Source: an uncultured Peptococcaceae bacterium
GTDB taxonomy: Bacteria > Bacillota > Desulfotomaculia > Desulfotomaculales > Desulfocucumaceae
Reading direction: 5' to 3'
Assembly: GCA_958417755.1 (NCBI GenBank)
Contig: CATZDY010000064.1
Span: forward strand, 1 to 15,139
DNA: 15,139 nt
Below the pieces are notes generated by a model that was given only the letters and a program-made list of their open reading frames with translations, had not been told where the DNA came from and made no database searches. The translations under genes were made by a program, and so were the position numbers. Position 1 is the first letter of the stretch. The number at the start of each line of letters is the position of its first letter. This document shows positions 1-7,852 of this stretch, one piece after another.

Positions 1-383
1 CAATGCCTAGCTTCTTGTAATGACACATGATGGCACGGGCTTCCAATAATGATAGCCAATTCTCCTTCATATTCTACTTGCTTGCTAACAGAAGGATATT
101 CTATCGACTCCTCTGATCCAATTATCGTTGTATTGGGCTTCATAAATAAAACCGGTTGCTTTGGTCTTTGTACATTCATCTCTTTGATATGATCCAAATA
201 ATTTAACCCTACCCCCACAATCTTACTTGGCAAACAAGGAGGTAATATGGCTAAGTCTTGCAAAGCATATACCTTCCCTGTCTTTGTATAAGGAGTAGAA
301 ATATCCTCTATTTCCTGCACCTGCTGGTCATCCAAAAGACCGAAAAAACATTTTTCCTCTAAGCAAAACCGTCCCAATTTCAT
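1..383 (-). CDS. Fumarylacetoacetate hydrolase (FAH) family protein, N-terminal part; 3' end beyond window
   Basis: The first 127 residues are visible; the gene runs off the window start. It begins MKLGRFCLEE and contains the FAH-family signature: GVGLNYLDHIKEM near residues 57-69, a P..PVLFMKP stretch at 74-83, and EYEGELAIIIG at 104-114. There E106 and E108 match the acidic pair that binds the divalent metal in this family. Members hydrolyse or decarboxylate small 2-oxo/acylpyruvate-type acids in the cytoplasm; the substrate cannot be told from this fragment. The ATG at 383 is preceded by an excellent AAGGAGG (397..391) at 7-nt spacing, and the start lies one base after the stop of the preceding gene, so the two are co-transcribed. 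Pairing an FAH enzyme with cell-envelope genes is unusual and may simply reflect operon packing. Confidence 0.85.
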   Translation of the reverse strand, partial: MKLGRFCLEEKCFFGLLDDQQVQEIEDISTPYTKTGKVYALQDLAILPPCLPSKIVGVGLNYLDHIKEMNVQRPKQPVLFMKPNTTIIGSEESIEYPSVSKQVEYEGELAIIIGSPCHHVSLQEARH

Positions 384-384
384 A

Positions 385-2673
385 TCATAGCCTCCTTGGG
401 AATTCTCCTATCCTTTTTTCCTTTTCTTCAAAGGCCATATACAGCAAAGGAAATACCCCAAATATCATCGTCGTAGCTGCTGCCACAATGCCTGAATCAT
501 TACAAATTAAAGCAACTAGGGCGCCTGTCAAAACACCCAATATACTCCGAAATACAAAAGGAGATTTTTCTTTGATTACTTTTATAATCCCTAAAGGCTG
601 ATACAATAAAACCAAGAAAACCCCTAACCCCAGTGTAAATATGCGGCTCCAAATTGAGTACTTGATTAAACGAATATTGGTATCCAACTTACGGCCAATG
701 ATATGCAACATCTCCTCAAAACCGCCAGAAGCAATCAGTGTTGCTGCCCGTCCCATATGGCTTTGTAATGCCGATGGTCTTCTCATATCAAATAATACGA
801 AGAGAACTACCACCAATATCACACCAAGCATTACCATACCAATCGTTTTGAAACGAAACCGTATCCCCATTAATAATAAAAATGTAACCAAATAGGCGGC
901 CAAAGAAGCAATGGTTCCTCCTACATTGGTTCCTAGATAAGGAGAAGCCATCATATATGTTGCAGTTAAGAATACAAGCCCAATGCTCACCAATACAACT
1001 TTTTTATATCGGTTTTTAGGAATAGAAGAATACAATGTCCCCAGCCCCAATATCAAAGAACCAATAAGCACTCCCATATACTCGTTACCAATGCCATAAT
1101 ATCGGGCTCCTCCTATGGGGTCATATCCTAAAAGAGAGGTTTTTTGTAGAGGAGATCCCAAAAGTGTATCTACCAATAAAATACCAGCTGTAACAAGACC
1201 AATAACAATAAAAGGATTACACCCATAGCGTTTTAGCCAATTCACAAACCATGAAAGCACAATAAAAAGTCCCAAAAATTCCAAAACCAACATCATAATT
1301 CCCTTTTGGGGCAACAAAGGCAATAATAAAAATACCAAAGGCACAACCATCACTGATAACAATAAAGGCTTTATATATTGCTTGGTTTTACGTCCTAGAA
1401 AAATGCAAAACACGGATAGTATCAAAACAATGATTTGATAATATACATATCCTCGCATAAAGTAAGTTCTGGATTCATTGGTTAACGTCAATTGCTCCGA
1501 CATTTTATATATGGCAGAAGCAGTATCGCCTTCTGCTGTTACCATCTGCATTCCCCTGCCATTCATTGTTGAAGGAGAAGCAATGCCTAAATAATGCAAT
1601 ATTGTAGGGGCAATATCCGTGTTGGCTACAACACCTGGTCGTCTTGTGGTAGGAGACATCAAAAAACCCTTTGGAATATCTGTTCCATAAGCAAATAATA
1701 GGGAAAGCTTATCCAAAGATTCTTTATCATAACGTCCTGGTGTGGGTACCACTACGAATAATAAATCCTTTTGAGGATCCATTTGCGCCATGATATGTCC
1801 CATAAATACATCCATTCGTTGTAATGTATCTTGGGTCAATTGTGCAAAACGTTCAGGAAATAAATTATTTTGCGCATTATGAAGTCTGCTTATATCTCCC
1901 AAATCTACCACCACCAATGCAACATCTGCGGGTAACTTTTCATATGCAGACAACAAAGCATTGTAATTGGTACGAAAACCACCTACAAAATCCCTATCTG
2001 GCGTCAAAGCATTGGGGCCAATTATCCCTTCATTCACCATACCTTGCTCATCCATGGCAATGGCTAAAGCCTGTCGTTGTATGTTTAACCCAACATCAGA
2101 ATTTCCCAATACTGCAGTTTTTAAGCCAGCTTTATGAATTTCCTTGCCCAAAGCCCCTATTTCCACAGTATATGGTAAAGTCTCATTCATATTCTTAATT
2201 TTGGCAATATTAATCATCAACAAAGACTCAGCTGGAGGGATAACTCCCGTACGGCGGTAATACTCTTCCCCAGCAAGCCCTTGCTCCATTACATCTGTAT
2301 CTTTAAATCCTTCCGCCACAGCGCCATAGCCCTTAGCTTGTATACCTGCCCCAATGGTCAAATGAGTGCTTTCAGGATTGATGCCTCCTGCTGTATTGTC
2401 ATTTAACAAAGCCATGGCTCCATCATCCATAAGCTTTTGAAAATGCTGGGGCAATGGATAAGAAAGATATTGTACAGGAAAACGATCCAAAACCAATAGT
2501 ATGACTCGTCCATTTTCTCCGGAAGACGAACCAATGGATGTTATGTTACCAGTATTGTTTGGCATCGCTACATTTACAGCTGCATCATACCAAGCCCATC
2601 CCTGAGCGGGAAACAAAAGAACACTGCATAAAACAAGAATAAGTCCTATCTTTTTAACAGTGATCACCCCCAC
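385..2673 (-). CDS. Alkaline-phosphatase-fold domain fused to a multi-pass membrane domain
   Basis: About 762 residues. An N-terminal signal/anchor (IGLILVLCSVLLFPAQGWA) is followed by a soluble region of about 330 residues with the outline of the alkaline phosphatase/sulfatase superfamily: VILLVLDR (Asp about 64), a Ser/Thr in NPESTHLT (about 100-107), VVVDLGD (about 255-261), and NTDIAPTILHYLG (about 352-364). Roughly ten to eleven hydrophobic helices fill residues 410-750, with conserved-looking loops ARYYGIGNEYMG and CNDSGI. The usual Asp-His metal pair near residues 308-315 is replaced by VVVPTPGR, so catalysis is uncertain. It probably acts on the outer membrane face in envelope polymer or lipid modification, as the upstream glycosyltransferase suggests. 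The GTG at 2673 is chosen because AGGG lies 6 nt upstream; TTG at 2676 and GTG at 2667 are alternatives. All overlap the end of the glycosyltransferase gene, implying translational coupling. Confidence 0.7.
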   Translation of the reverse strand: MGVITVKKIGLILVLCSVLLFPAQGWAWYDAAVNVAMPNNTGNITSIGSSSGENGRVILLVLDRFPVQYLSYPLPQHFQKLMDDGAMALLNDNTAGGINPESTHLTIGAGIQAKGYGAVAEGFKDTDVMEQGLAGEEYYRRTGVIPPAESLLMINIAKIKNMNETLPYTVEIGALGKEIHKAGLKTAVLGNSDVGLNIQRQALAIAMDEQGMVNEGIIGPNALTPDRDFVGGFRTNYNALLSAYEKLPADVALVVVDLGDISRLHNAQNNLFPERFAQLTQDTLQRMDVFMGHIMAQMDPQKDLLFVVVPTPGRYDKESLDKLSLLFAYGTDIPKGFLMSPTTRRPGVVANTDIAPTILHYLGIASPSTMNGRGMQMVTAEGDTASAIYKMSEQLTLTNESRTYFMRGYVYYQIIVLILSVFCIFLGRKTKQYIKPLLLSVMVVPLVFLLLPLLPQKGIMMLVLEFLGLFIVLSWFVNWLKRYGCNPFIVIGLVTAGILLVDTLLGSPLQKTSLLGYDPIGGARYYGIGNEYMGVLIGSLILGLGTLYSSIPKNRYKKVVLVSIGLVFLTATYMMASPYLGTNVGGTIASLAAYLVTFLLLMGIRFRFKTIGMVMLGVILVVVLFVLFDMRRPSALQSHMGRAATLIASGGFEEMLHIIGRKLDTNIRLIKYSIWSRIFTLGLGVFLVLLYQPLGIIKVIKEKSPFVFRSILGVLTGALVALICNDSGIVAAATTMIFGVFPLLYMAFEEKEKRIGEFPRRL

Positions 2674-3808
2674 CAATTTCCCTACATAAATGAAGATACA
2701 ATGTTTGTGTTTTTTCCACCATCAATTGCAGGGTAAACTGATCCAAGATGCGCTTTCTCCCCTCTTGTCCCATAGCTTCAGCTTTTTCTCTATAAGATAA
2801 CAATTCTTGGATTCCTTGGACCAAAGATAATTCATCTTCCGGCGGCACCAAAACGCCCGTTACCCTGTCTAGCACAGCTTCCGGAATCCCGCCAACCTTT
2901 GTTGCCACCACAGGTCTTGCCGCTGCCATGGCTTCCAACAATCCCAAAGGCAACCCCTCTGTTAAGGAAGGAAGTACCATAATATCCATACAAGGTAGTA
3001 TATCATGTACGTCATTGCGATGACCAGCAAAAATCAATTGTTCCTGTAATCCCAGCGCCTTTGCTTCTTTTTCTAGTTCAGCACGCAAAGGACCATCACC
3101 AATGATGATAAATTGCGCATTGATATTTCTGGATAATAGTGCTGCTGCTTTGATAAAAAATGAAACGCCTTTTTGAGGTGCCAACCTTGCTACTGTACCC
3201 ACCAAAGGTAAAGTGTCATTTATAATACCCAAAGAAGCCAATACACTTTTTTTCATTGGATTTTGGGGAAATTTACCTGGATCAATACCATTATAAATCA
3301 CCTCAACTTTATGAGGAGCAACTTTTTCCTGTAGCAATATTTCATCTCGAAGGGCTTGAGAAACTGCGATAATTTTTTTTGTTTTTTGGGCTAACAAACG
3401 CTCCATATTGGCATAAAGACTTTTTTTCCAACCAGGCCACTGATCATAAAAAATTGAATTATGGGCGGTAAATAAAATCACAGGGGTTTTGGCCCACAAT
3501 CCTGCCAACCTTCCCACCAACCCTGCTTTGGAACCATGGGCATGCATTATATCAACTTGTTGTTCCTGTAAATATTTACGCAAAATAACAATGGTTTTTT
3601 GATCATGTATAGGAGATAACTCCCCCTTCAGATCTATTGGCAATGTTTTTATATTCATTGCTTGCAATTCTTTTGCCATTGGCCCTTCAGGACAGGCAAC
3701 CACAGACTCAAACATATCCTCACGGACATTTTGGGCCAAAGACAGCAAATGATTCTTCATTCCCCCCATGGCTGGACGAATAACATGCAATATCTTTATT
3801 TTTTTCAC
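2654..3808 (-). CDS. GT4-family (GT-B fold) glycosyltransferase
   Basis: A 384-residue retaining glycosyltransferase of the GT4 type, the family's usual length. The N-terminal Rossmann half starts ILHVIRPAMGGMKNHLLSLA, with the acceptor-side glycine-rich loop and HAHGSKAG at 89-96. The C-terminal donor half has GTVARLAPQKG (204-214), IIIGDGPLRAEL, and the EX7E motif E284...E292 (EGLPLGLLE) followed by GGIPEAV, which contact the nucleotide-sugar. No membrane helix or signal peptide is seen, so it should act at the inner face of the membrane or in the cytoplasm on a lipid or glycan acceptor. The start is GTG at 3808 with AGAGGTGAG just upstream. It is the first gene of a three-gene operon; its stop codon lies within the 5' end of the next gene. 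Donor sugar and acceptor cannot be inferred. Confidence 0.88.
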   Translation of the reverse strand: MKKIKILHVIRPAMGGMKNHLLSLAQNVREDMFESVVACPEGPMAKELQAMNIKTLPIDLKGELSPIHDQKTIVILRKYLQEQQVDIMHAHGSKAGLVGRLAGLWAKTPVILFTAHNSIFYDQWPGWKKSLYANMERLLAQKTKKIIAVSQALRDEILLQEKVAPHKVEVIYNGIDPGKFPQNPMKKSVLASLGIINDTLPLVGTVARLAPQKGVSFFIKAAALLSRNINAQFIIIGDGPLRAELEKEAKALGLQEQLIFAGHRNDVHDILPCMDIMVLPSLTEGLPLGLLEAMAAARPVVATKVGGIPEAVLDRVTGVLVPPEDELSLVQGIQELLSYREKAEAMGQEGRKRILDQFTLQLMVEKTQTLYLHLCREIGGGDHC

Positions 3809-3940
3809 TGGCTCACCTCTGCGTCATTTTGCCACTCTTAAAATTTGTATCCCTTGCTGTTTTCTCCCTTTAGCAATTTATCTGCTACGCTAAACAATAT
3901 ACAAATCCATATCTTTTATTTCATATATTTCATAATTATT

Positions 3941-3949
3941 ATTGTACCA
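3941..3949 (-). promoter_or_regulatory. Candidate extended -10 promoter for the GT4 operon
   Basis: On the minus strand TGGTACAAT forms an extended -10 (TGn-TACAAT) with no convincing -35 box. Transcription would begin near 3934 and leave a leader of about 125 nt before the GTG at 3808. The leader contains a small TAGCA...TGCTA inverted repeat. The rest of the 3809-4050 interval is AT-rich with no credible gene; a 62-codon plus-strand reading frame there has no ribosome binding site and a low-complexity hydrophobic product. Confidence 0.35.
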
Positions 3950-4053
3950 TTATTATCCTCTTTTTCCTATCGATTTCCTAATAATCCCAAATACAACTAT
4001 AGTGTTAATTTAAATAATTTGCTTTACTTCTAATAAAAATCCACAACATACAG

Positions 4054-4083
4054 AAAAGGACACGGCTTATTTATCCCGTGTCC
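4054..4083 (-). terminator. Intrinsic terminator of the ferredoxin gene
   Basis: GGACACGG (4058-4065) and CCGTGTCC (4076-4083) form an 8-bp perfect stem around a 10-nt loop. On the minus strand it is followed by TTTTCTG, a short U-tract. It lies 57 nt beyond the ferredoxin stop and before the glycosyltransferase promoter, so it isolates the two transcription units. Confidence 0.7.
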
Positions 4084-4140
4084 AACCAGATATCTATATT
4101 GACTTAATTAATATGAACTCATAAAAATGCTAGATTTACT

Positions 4141-4329
4141 TTACTGTTCTGCTATGGCATTGGTAGGACAATTTTCAATGGCTTCATTGGCCTGATCCTC
4201 TAATTCTGCAGGAACATCATGGGTCACAGCAGAAGCTTTATCATCATCATTCCATTGAAAAACCTCTGGACATAAATCCACACAAGTACCACAGCTGATA
4301 CACAATTCTTGGTCAACACCAACCTTCAA
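4141..4329 (-). CDS. Monocluster [4Fe-4S] ferredoxin
   Basis: A 62-65 residue low-potential electron carrier. CISCGTCVDLCPEVF supplies three cluster ligands (CxxCxxC), and the fourth is in NCPTNAI near the C terminus; the long segment between them is acidic. This layout matches clostridial/Thermotoga-type one-cluster ferredoxins. The extra Cys of the CP motif, which forms a disulfide with a second cysteine in the Thermotoga protein, has no partner here. Start choice: GTG at 4338 overlaps the ribosome binding site, whereas TTG at 4329 sits 7 nt after GGAGG and gives MKVGVDQELC, which aligns with the usual N terminus. The gene is monocistronic, with a terminator downstream, and is divergent from the gene at 4539. 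The redox partner is unknown. Confidence 0.93.
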   Translation of the reverse strand: MKVGVDQELCISCGTCVDLCPEVFQWNDDDKASAVTHDVPAELEDQANEAIENCPTNAIAEQ

Positions 4330-4431
4330 ATCCTTCACCTCCCCAATACATTTTCATCATCTTGTCCCCTATAGTCTACCAGATGTTTGTATATATTATG
4401 CCATATTAACATATTTTTCTGTTGAAATAAC

Positions 4432-4459
4432 TTGACAATTTTATTCTTAGTCTTATACT
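4432..4459 (+). promoter_or_regulatory. SigmaA-type promoter for the 4539 gene
   Basis: TTGACA (4432-4437), a 16-nt spacer and TATACT (4454-4459) form a near-consensus vegetative promoter. Transcription would start around 4466, giving a leader of about 70 nt. The minus-strand complement overlaps a TTGTCA, so the ferredoxin promoter may share this region, but no clear -10 for it was found. Confidence 0.6.
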
Positions 4460-4538
4460 AATTTGCATATGTAATATTCGTTTTGTTAGTATTCTCGATT
4501 TATATTATATTCATTGATTAAGATAAGGATAAATTGAA

Positions 4539-5078
4539 ATGAATCAAAACAAACCAGAAAGATTTAATCGAAAAGGTATACGGCTTTGGTTCGGTCTTAT
4601 GATTGTTGGACCAGCGCTATTATTACTTTATTTCCTTTTTCAAGGCAATCATTCCACAGATCTCACCCCAAAAAACCATCCCCTTCCAGCACAAACATTC
4701 CAACTTGGGACCCCAGTGGAAGAAAAAGATGGCTTATATATCCCTGCACCAAATGGAAAGGTGTTTTTTCAACAAGAATTGAATCTCCCCAATAACACGA
4801 TAGCCGCTGAAGCAGGTTATATATTTCTTCAGATTCCTTTGGTTTTTCCAACAACAAGTCCGGTACCATCCTCTGAATATTGGCAAGTACTAGATGAAGC
4901 TGGCCATGTTTATCCTTTATTAAAAACACTACCCCCTCCAAAGGATTTCACCATTTCAATGCCCCAGGAAAGCACTTGTTTAGTTCAGATATTTAAGGTA
5001 GGAAAAGATTCCTCCCACTATTATTTGCTTTATACCAAAAAGGAACATGAAACTGCCTGGGATATTCCGAAACAATAA
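4539..5078 (+). CDS. Single-pass membrane-anchored protein of unknown function
   Basis: 179 residues. A short basic N terminus (MNQNKPERFNRKGIR) precedes one hydrophobic helix at about residues 16-35 (LWFGLMIVGPALLLLYFLFQ). The rest is a hydrophilic, proline-rich, beta-strand-like domain of about 140 residues, predicted to lie outside the membrane by the positive-inside rule. No lipobox or catalytic motif is visible. The domain has the feel of small Ig-like extracytoplasmic modules of Firmicutes, but I cannot assign a family. The ATG at 4539 has only a weak AAGGAT site 10 nt upstream. It has its own promoter and is followed at once by a strong terminator, so it is monocistronic. It may be an envelope or sporulation protein, but nothing in the sequence proves that. 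Confidence 0.65.
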   Translation: MNQNKPERFNRKGIRLWFGLMIVGPALLLLYFLFQGNHSTDLTPKNHPLPAQTFQLGTPVEEKDGLYIPAPNGKVFFQQELNLPNNTIAAEAGYIFLQIPLVFPTTSPVPSSEYWQVLDEAGHVYPLLKTLPPPKDFTISMPQESTCLVQIFKVGKDSSHYYLLYTKKEHETAWDIPKQ

Positions 5079-5117
5079 AAAACACATAAGAAAGATTATA
5101 TCTTTCTTTGTGTTTTT
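5077..5117. terminator. Bidirectional intrinsic terminator
   Basis: AAGAAAGA (5088-5095) pairs with TCTTTCTT (5101-5108) around a TTATA loop. After one bulged base, the stem continues with ACACA-type pairing to TGTGT. A T5 run follows on the plus strand and a T6 run on the minus strand. It sits between the convergent genes ending at 5078 and 5163 and can serve both. Confidence 0.82.
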
Positions 5118-5162
5118 ACTTCATTAGCTCAAAAAATATTGTCAATATATTTTGTTTTTATC

Positions 5163-6281
5163 TCAATACATGTTATGAACTAGTATGACTTGACCAGGAT
5201 AAACTTTCGTATTGTTAAACCCATTGAATTCCATTAATTTTTCTACTGAAAGACCAAATCTTTGACCAATTAACCATAATGTGTCTCCTGGTTGTACAGT
5301 ATAATAATTTGTCGCCAATTCCCACCCCAACACCTGTAGCCATCCAGTTTCACTCCCTGCAGCCAATCTACCTTGCCCCAGATTTGTTAGACTATGAATT
5401 GGTTCTCCACTTCGAATACTTCGATGGGGTTTGGTTTCCATGGGAGAGAAAACAAAAACATACCCACCCGGGGTACCAGCAGCCAAAGTATAGTTACGCA
5501 TACCAGCTGCCAATGCTGTTATATTAGCCCCTAACACATCTGTGGTTAATTTAATATGCAAAGCTTTATCTCTGGCTTCAATGATTCTTATCCGGCCATC
5601 CCTACCTCCTAAAGCCAATTCTCTGCCGGATCCATTGGTAAAATCACCAGCAATCATGACTTGGGATTGTAAAGGAAGTCCTGTAAGTGTTGGCCCTTCG
5701 ATAAAACCACGCTCAGTCAACAAATACGTAGCAATTCCTGTTTCATTTTGTAGTTGATAAAGCACAGCAATTGCTGGTGTGTCCTTTGCCAAATCAAACA
5801 GAGCAACTTGGATAATAGGTCCTGGGGTCAATCTGATTCCCAATAATTCAATACCATTGCCTACAATTTTATAAACATATACATTATTATTTTCTGAAGA
5901 TGCTGCCACGATTTCTGCTTCCCCGTCACCATCCAGATCACCAACAGCAATGCTATCAAAAAGCAAACCAGGTTCTTCTACACAGGATAAAGAATCAAAT
6001 CCTTTCCAGCTCACTTGCCACAAACAAATTTTGCCCTGTTCACCTGTTACCAGCCGATCCACACCATTCACCGGTGCGCCTACAGCCAAGCTGCTTATTA
6101 TTTGATTCTTTGTTGAAGCGATTTTTTGATAGGTCCCTTCTTCCTGGACAATAAAATAAAGATTGCCATTCTCTAACGCAACAATATCGCGACCAATGCC
6201 CGAAAATAAACCTGATGTTACCAAAACTTTTTGAGAGCCTAAAGGGCTTTGCCAAATAATGCCTTGATTACTTTCCACCAT
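5163..6281 (-). CDS. FG-GAP/VCBS-like beta-propeller with C-terminal LysM domain
   Basis: 372 residues from the ATG at 6281. Most of the protein is a series of beta-propeller-like repeats. One carries the calcium-loop pattern VGDLDGDGEAEIVAAS, and another GDFTNGSGRELALGG. The last 44 residues are a complete LysM domain (YYTVQPGDTLWLIGQRFGLSVEKL...NNTKVYPGQVILV), which binds peptidoglycan glycans. An in-frame ATG at 6317 has no ribosome binding site, while the ATG at 6281 has AGGTG at 8-nt spacing. There is no signal peptide or membrane helix. LysM proteins without a signal peptide are typical of spore-coat/cortex proteins such as SafA and SpoVID, made in the mother cell. Its place 117 nt after the ger cluster, with no intervening terminator, supports a role in the spore envelope or germination. 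The exact function is unknown. Confidence 0.8.
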   Translation of the reverse strand: MVESNQGIIWQSPLGSQKVLVTSGLFSGIGRDIVALENGNLYFIVQEEGTYQKIASTKNQIISSLAVGAPVNGVDRLVTGEQGKICLWQVSWKGFDSLSCVEEPGLLFDSIAVGDLDGDGEAEIVAASSENNNVYVYKIVGNGIELLGIRLTPGPIIQVALFDLAKDTPAIAVLYQLQNETGIATYLLTERGFIEGPTLTGLPLQSQVMIAGDFTNGSGRELALGGRDGRIRIIEARDKALHIKLTTDVLGANITALAAGMRNYTLAAGTPGGYVFVFSPMETKPHRSIRSGEPIHSLTNLGQGRLAAGSETGWLQVLGWELATNYYTVQPGDTLWLIGQRFGLSVEKLMEFNGFNNTKVYPGQVILVHNMY

Positions 6282-6398
6282 CTTTTTATCACCTGCCTTG
6301 CATACCAAATTATGCATAGGCTAAAAATTATGTTAAAAAATTATCCTTGCAAAAATACGGTAAAAACCAAATACGCTTAATTCAAACATTCATTACTC

Positions 6399-6569
6399 TT
6401 AGTACCTTTTGTTAAAATAAAGCATAAATATAGCCACAGCTATAATGAAAGTAGACAATACACATACCCCTACACCACCTCTGCGATTACCGTTACGCCA
6501 AACCCAAACCCCAAAGGTAATGGTATAATAGGATATGCCCAAGGGAATAAGGAACCAAAACCATCTCAT
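6399..6569 (-). CDS. Small two-helix membrane protein after gerC; candidate germinant-receptor D subunit
   Basis: A 56-residue product that starts MRWFWFLIPL and ends LYFNKRY. It has two hydrophobic segments (about 3-24 and 34-52) joined by a short basic glycine-rich loop (WRNGNRRGG), giving a helical hairpin. The ATG at 6569 is preceded by AGGAGG at 12-nt spacing, slightly long but otherwise consensus. It begins 32 nt after the gerC stop on the same strand, so it should be part of the ger transcript. Known Bacillus ger operons sometimes carry a fourth small gene encoding a two-TM 'D' protein that modulates receptor activity; size, topology and position match that description. Homology to those proteins is not shown here. 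It could instead be an unrelated small membrane protein. Confidence 0.65.
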   Translation of the reverse strand: MRWFWFLIPLGISYYTITFGVWVWRNGNRRGGVGVCVLSTFIIAVAIFMLYFNKRY

Positions 6570-6601
6570 ACCAATTATTAACCTCCTGCTGCTTTCAAAA
6601 G

Positions 6602-7852
6602 CTATTGTTTTGTTCTCATGAATTTACCTGTTTGTCGTACTTCTATGTTAAGATTACTTAACTGTATCGTAGCTTTGGGAAATTTTTCACTCCAGTTATA
6701 TTCTTGCCATTGTTCATTGGTCCAAAACCTTCCTTTCGCATGATCCCCAAGGTGGAAAATATCCGTATGATATACATTTTGTGCCCGGTCTATCAAGGTA
6801 TTGCATCTTTCACCAACAATACTGCCTAATTCGTTTTCCAATTTTAATTTATTTTCAGGGGCAGCATAATCCACATTACTGGGAATTCCAACCAAAATTA
6901 CATCCAAAAATAATTCTATTGTAATAGAAGGAAATTCACCACTTAAATCCATCCTAATATGTGGTTGCTCGTTTTGTCGTAATACTAGGCCTATTTTATA
7001 GTCAGGCTTTACAGGATCCGTAATAATCAAAAAAGATTGGTTTAATTTTCCTCTAAGCATTAATAAATAACGAGTCTCATCCCCTGTAATCATATCCAGC
7101 ATTTTATCATTATCAAAAAGAGCCATTCCTATAAACTGAATACTAGCCCCTTTTTCAGGCAAATCTCCTGGCAAATAATCACCCAATCTATTTTCACCTT
7201 CAGGTGGCCCCATATCACTTTCTTGCTCAGTACGTACTCCTACCAAAGGCAACATAGGCTCTGGAGACAACATTTTTGTTGCCTGGTAAAAAGTATAAAG
7301 CTGGGTCATGGAAGACAGTCCCAACTGTTTGGTTAATTTATCCACCATTTCATATTGCTTTGCTGGACTGATTTCCAATTTCACTGTATTTTTTCTCATC
7401 AAATCACTGGCACTACCCCGGCATACAAAAGCAAAAGCCGTCCCCCTGGTTTCTCGAAATAAAATTAAAGGATTAATCAAGGGGCTCAAACCTTCCTTAG
7501 CCAATTCCTCAGAAAAAATATATGCTTTTGTATGCAACAAAGAAATTTTTCGGGTATGGATGGTATTTAACAAAGTATAGCCTGCAATAGGCAAAGGAGC
7601 CTCTAATGTATTATACAAATAGGGGGCATCACCGCCTCCCCCCCCACTATTGGTTTGGGCCCCAGCTACCACTTTAGGGTTAGCAATCTGAAAGGTTATC
7701 AGTAAGTTACCATCTTCTCCTTTGTCAAACCCCATGGCCATGACATAAGCGGTTTCATCTGTTTCCTGATTTCCCCAACACCCAGAAAAAAGTACAGCAA
7801 TTCCAATGACAAAAATAATGGCAAGAAATAATTTAAATTTAAGCAATTTCAT
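6602..7852 (-). CDS. gerC: Spore germination lipoprotein, Ger(x)C family
   Basis: 416 residues, normal for the family. A lipoprotein signal ends in the lipobox LFSGC with Cys25 as lipidation site. The typical GerC opening WGNQETDETAYVMAMGFDKGEDGNLLITFQIANP follows closely and leads into the conserved body (residues about 85-150: HTRKISLLHTKAYIFSEEL..GL.PLINPLILFRETRGTAFAFV). GerC is the lipid-anchored subunit of the germinant receptor on the outer leaflet of the spore inner membrane. The ATG overlaps the gerB stop as ATGA, and GGAGAAAG lies just upstream, so it is translationally coupled. The ligand specificity of this receptor cannot be inferred from C. Confidence 0.95.
   Translation of the reverse strand: MKLLKFKLFLAIIFVIGIAVLFSGCWGNQETDETAYVMAMGFDKGEDGNLLITFQIANPKVVAGAQTNSGGGGGDAPYLYNTLEAPLPIAGYTLLNTIHTRKISLLHTKAYIFSEELAKEGLSPLINPLILFRETRGTAFAFVCRGSASDLMRKNTVKLEISPAKQYEMVDKLTKQLGLSSMTQLYTFYQATKMLSPEPMLPLVGVRTEQESDMGPPEGENRLGDYLPGDLPEKGASIQFIGMALFDNDKMLDMITGDETRYLLMLRGKLNQSFLIITDPVKPDYKIGLVLRQNEQPHIRMDLSGEFPSITIELFLDVILVGIPSNVDYAAPENKLKLENELGSIVGERCNTLIDRAQNVYHTDIFHLGDHAKGRFWTNEQWQEYNWSEKFPKATIQLSNLNIEVRQTGKFMRTKQ

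Noticed and set aside
3845..4033. 62-codon plus-strand hydrophobic frame
   Set aside because: Lies over the leader and promoter of the minus-strand operon, has no ribosome binding site, and its hydrophobicity comes from T-rich DNA.
4339..4431. Promoter of the ferredoxin gene or a riboswitch
   Set aside because: Several AT-rich -10-like words exist but none has a -35 at 16-18 nt, and no conserved RNA motif is recognisable.
6282..6398. SigmaE/sigmaK promoter for the LysM gene
   Set aside because: A CATAATTTT stretch resembles a sigmaK -10 box, but no -35 element lies at the proper distance in the AT-rich DNA.
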